This document shows, one piece after another, positions 61,441 through 64,000 of a stretch of 64,000 bases of DNA. The notes beneath the pieces are model-generated. The model had not been told where the DNA came from and did not search any database. It worked only from the letters and a program-made list of their open reading frames with translations. Both the position numbers and the translations under genes were made by a program. The DNA is from Syngnathus acus (lineage: Eukaryota > Chordata > Actinopteri > Syngnathiformes > Syngnathidae): NCBI RefSeq assembly GCF_901709675.1, contig NC_051095.1, forward strand, positions 10,615,956-10,679,955, in the 5' to 3' direction. Each line of letters opens with the position of its first letter. Position 1 is the first letter of the stretch.

Positions 61441-62443
61441 AATTCATTTTCACCTCAAGACAAGCGAAGCGCGCTACTACAATTGTTACACTAATTAATT
61501 TAACATAACGTTAACATATTCGTCATTTTACAGGTTGATCGTTCTATTTAGAGACGGGGGGCCTCTGGTGTACGCAGACGGAACCACACCTTCCATTTAA
61601 CAATAAGCCATGAGCAAAAAACATTTTATTTGGATTTTTTTCCCCAACAAACTGGAACAACATGCTGTGGATCTGTAAGTAATATGGTTACAAGACATAG
61701 TGAAGAGTACGTGGGGGTGTTTAACACCGTCAGTCGGACAAACATGGTAACAATGGCGTTCCTAACACAATGTATTAAAACCAATCAGAAATTTCCAACC
61801 AGTGTGCCAAGTGAGGAATGCCACTCTCCAATTTGCCTTAATTGGTCCCAAGATTATTAACGACAAACGTCATTGATGTCACTATCTATGCCACCGACAT
61901 ATAATGACAGCTAAAGCAATTAAATGCTCTTTGACAAGATAGCAGTAGTTTAATAAAAAACAATGAACCATTGTGCCTTTTTTGTTTGGTGGTTTTCAGG
62001 GATTTTCTTTCCCCCATGTAAAACTTTGGCTCAACAAAGGTTGGGAATACTAGTTTATGATACTGTACATGTATCATAAACAACACTAATTAACACTTGA
62101 ACCGGCTGTACCAAAAATCTGGAATTGACCAGAAAACAAGCAAGAGTATTTCAAGAAGTGGATAACACATTTACAGAAGTTCAGATGGTGGTGTTGTGAT
62201 TGGCTGTTTATCACAAAATACTTATCTAGAAAATTGTACAAGATACCGGTCCTATGTGTTCAAGGAGGGATCACATTATGACAAAAGACTCAATTTCTTA
62301 CCACCAAAATGATAACATGCAAACTTCCCTGCCAAGTGCATCTTGGTAAAAGGGAATTTGTTGATGTAGACTGTACACTGAAATAGAGTCAGGAAGTTGA
62401 GTGCTTGGCTGTCATGTTTTTTTTCTTCTTCTGCGCTCTGATG
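61441..62443 (-). other. Intergenic and C5orf24-homologue 3' UTR
   Basis: No coding series. A minus-strand AATAAA at about 61624-61629 would end a UTR of roughly 0.8 kb for the gene at 62444-63112. Confidence 0.4.
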
Positions 62444-63112
62444 TTATGAACCGGTGTCATCGGCTTTCACGAGAGGCTCGCACAAGTTTCTCTTCTCCAT
62501 CATGGCGTAGGCAAGCAATGGAAGATCACAGCTGGTGAAGTCCAGTTTGCTCGGACTAAATTCGAGTTTCTTGGGAGCATCACCACCACTTTGCTGTTCC
62601 TTGAGCCTCGCCGGACTCTTGACACTACCTGGGGGCCTGCCGGGGCTCACCTTATAGCCGGCTGCTTTGGTGGTACCGAGGGGCCTCCCGGGACTGGTTT
62701 TAAAACCAGCAGCTCTTGTGGTCCCACGTGGACGTCCAGTACTTGTGCGGTAACCAGCTAACTTGGTGGTCCCCAGTGGTCTGCCTCTCCTCCCAGACTT
62801 CACTTTGCCTGTATTTTTTTTGGTGCCGTCAGGCCCTGCAACCCCTCCACTATTGATAGTTGTTATTGGCAGAGGCTGAAAAGTATTCTGGGTCTCCTGC
62901 GTCGTACCCGCCATCACCTTGTGCATGTTCTGTGGCAAAGGAGCCAGGCCTGTGAATGACAGGTGCAAGCCAGAGTTTGTGGGGGAGCATGGGTAGAACT
63001 TGTGAGATTGGAGGCTGCATAAGTCAAAACGGCTTGCCGGATGGCAGTCTTCTGCAGGTCCACTCATACAGAAATCACTGCTGCTGCTGCTACAGGTCAC
63101 TTGATGCATCAT
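62444..63112 (-). CDS. C5orf24 (UPF0461) homologue with GRP repeats
   Basis: Single coding exon, 222 aa (human C5orf24 188 aa). The start is ATGATGCATCAAG just inside an exon whose acceptor (ccccaacag) ends at 63116. The N-terminal part is Ser/Cys-rich and poorly conserved. The conserved core, residues 107-162, consists of four GRP motifs at 110, 126, 142 and 158, exactly 16 residues apart: GRPLGTTKLAGYRTST, GRPRGTTRAAGFKTSP, GRPLGTTKAAGYKVSP, GRPPGS. This core matches C5orf24 almost residue for residue. GRP flanked by basic residues resembles AT-hook DNA-binding motifs, so DNA or chromatin binding is plausible, but no function is established from sequence. The C-terminus is ADDTGS. A separate untranslated exon lies upstream. 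Confidence 0.92.
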   Translation of the reverse strand: MMHQVTCSSSSSDFCMSGPAEDCHPASRFDLCSLQSHKFYPCSPTNSGLHLSFTGLAPLPQNMHKVMAGTTQETQNTFQPLPITTINSGGVAGPDGTKKNTGKVKSGRRGRPLGTTKLAGYRTSTGRPRGTTRAAGFKTSPGRPLGTTKAAGYKVSPGRPPGSVKSPARLKEQQSGGDAPKKLEFSPSKLDFTSCDLPLLAYAMMEKRNLCEPLVKADDTGS

Positions 63113-63294
63113 TTTCTGTTGGGGGGGCACACCAAAATAACACTAACTCATGTTAATCACGCAACCATATAAATAAAATGAATTTTATCGCTGCACACAT
63201 TTAATCTCGACTAGTCAATGAAGCGTAGCATGCAAGTAACGAAGTTTAAAAAAATGCTAACCTAGATTGGAGGGCCTCACTTACCTCAATCTTG

Positions 63295-63475
63295 GGATGA
63301 CATACGACCAAATGTTATTATTGTGTCGTTAACAATGGTCATGTCTGGAAAGTACGCCTTGGTGTCCGAAAATAAAAGGTAGTGGTTTCATCTTTTTATT
63401 AATCCTTCATACAGTCGGCGAGATGAGACAGGAAGCCATTTTTTCCTGAAAAAAATATGTAGCAAGATGGAATCA
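63295..63475 (-). other. Untranslated first exon of the C5orf24 homologue
   Basis: A strong donor on the minus strand (ttgag|GTAAGTGAGG, exon edge 63295) fits the acceptor at 63116 and leaves a 179-bp intron. The exon's 5' limit is placed at the NRF1-type site by inference. Confidence 0.55.
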
Positions 63476-63476
63476 C

Positions 63477-63512
63477 TGCGCATGCGCGGGTTTAACGATG
63501 TCGTACTTCCGG
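63477..63512 (-). promoter_or_regulatory. NRF1 and ETS sites at C5orf24-homologue promoter
   Basis: A perfect NRF1-type palindrome TGCGCATGCGC (63477-63487) and an ETS/GABP site CCGGAAGT on the minus strand (63505-63512) lie 20 bp apart. This pairing is usual at CpG housekeeping promoters close to the start site. Confidence 0.7.
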
Positions 63513-63521
63513 GAAAAACGT

Positions 63522-64000
63522 CATGTTTTGGCGAATGAAACGTTGACATGAACAAGTAGAATGCCCATCCAAGCAGTAATATTTTTGTTTCTTTTAAATT
63601 ACACAAAGCTAACATTTTGGAGTCATAATTTATGCCGCTCTTAAATGCGTTCGCCGTGCTGAAAACTGAACAAGACAAAGAAAACGTGCTCATGTACGGT
63701 AGTGACCTTCAGTAAGATTGAGTCATTCTCCCCCCCAACACAACCACGATCAAATACGGCATTAAATAATTGTGTTAATACACCAACAATGCCTATGTTT
63801 AGTAATGTCTGAATTAGTACTAGTTCTACTGGATCTCATATGATTTGCGTCACACACACACACACAAGCATATTATTGGGAGGTTTTATTGACATCCAAA
63901 TGAATTTCAGTACAGACACTGATTTCTGGCGCAACTGCAATGCCAAACAGGTAACAATTTACATGTATCAGCATTTGTTCACTTGATGGTCATTTCTAAA
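63522..64000. other. Right-end flank, possibly a neighbour's 3' UTR
   Basis: No coding series. A CA run lies at 63851-63867. A minus-strand AATAAA at 63885-63890 could end the next minus-strand gene, whose body would lie beyond the window. This is weak evidence. Confidence 0.3.

Overview
The window looks like nuclear DNA of a ray-finned (teleost) fish. Genes are split by GT-AG introns, intergenic DNA is AT-rich with many microsatellites, and hAT-type, Tc1-like, LINE and tRNA-SINE repeats of the kind common in fish are scattered through it. The gene set (FABP6-like, cyclin J-like, C1QTNF2, SLU7, NSD1, C5orf24) corresponds to genes that lie on human chromosome 5q, and FABP6-CCNJL-C1QTNF2-SLU7 keep the human order. 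The species cannot be named from sequence alone. No operon, CRISPR array, phage or plasmid feature is present.

Layout. Positions 1-18,600 hold no gene I can support; they contain a LINE reverse-transcriptase remnant, three hAT-type elements (two with clean 8-bp target duplications), a Tc1-like end and simple repeats. From 18.9 to 24.5 kb lies a small fatty-acid-binding-protein cluster: a complete four-exon plus-strand gene (18,933-19,615), a promoter/start-codon remnant of a minus-strand copy (19,732-19,877), and a complete four-exon minus-strand gene (23,795-24,381). A block of repeats sits between them, including a 347-bp tandem duplication and five copies of a unit that each carry a perfect TGACGTCA.

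From 27 kb to the right end all recognised genes are on the minus strand: ccnjl (five coding exons, 27,072-38,679), c1qtnf2 (40,705-42,302), slu7 (14 coding exons, 43,584-47,508), nsd1 (22 coding exons, 48,532-59,380) and a C5orf24 homologue (62,444-63,112). I reconstructed each coding sequence exon by exon. Splice phases agree throughout and give predicted proteins of 426, 294, 574, 2011 and 222 aa. The two FABPs are 133 and 125 aa.

The genes do not form a pathway: bile-acid/lipid carriers, a cyclin, a secreted adipokine-like protein, a splicing factor, a histone H3K36 methyltransferase and a small GRP-repeat nuclear-type protein are simply neighbours. The points most worth a second look are the reciprocal-loss pattern of the FABP cluster, the CRE-bearing repeats between its genes, a GC-AG intron and an acidic tail in nsd1, a 4-codon upstream ORF overlapping the nsd1 start, a probable intron-split start codon in c1qtnf2, and an exact 16-residue repeat in the C5orf24 protein. 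I did not find a wholly new type of system.
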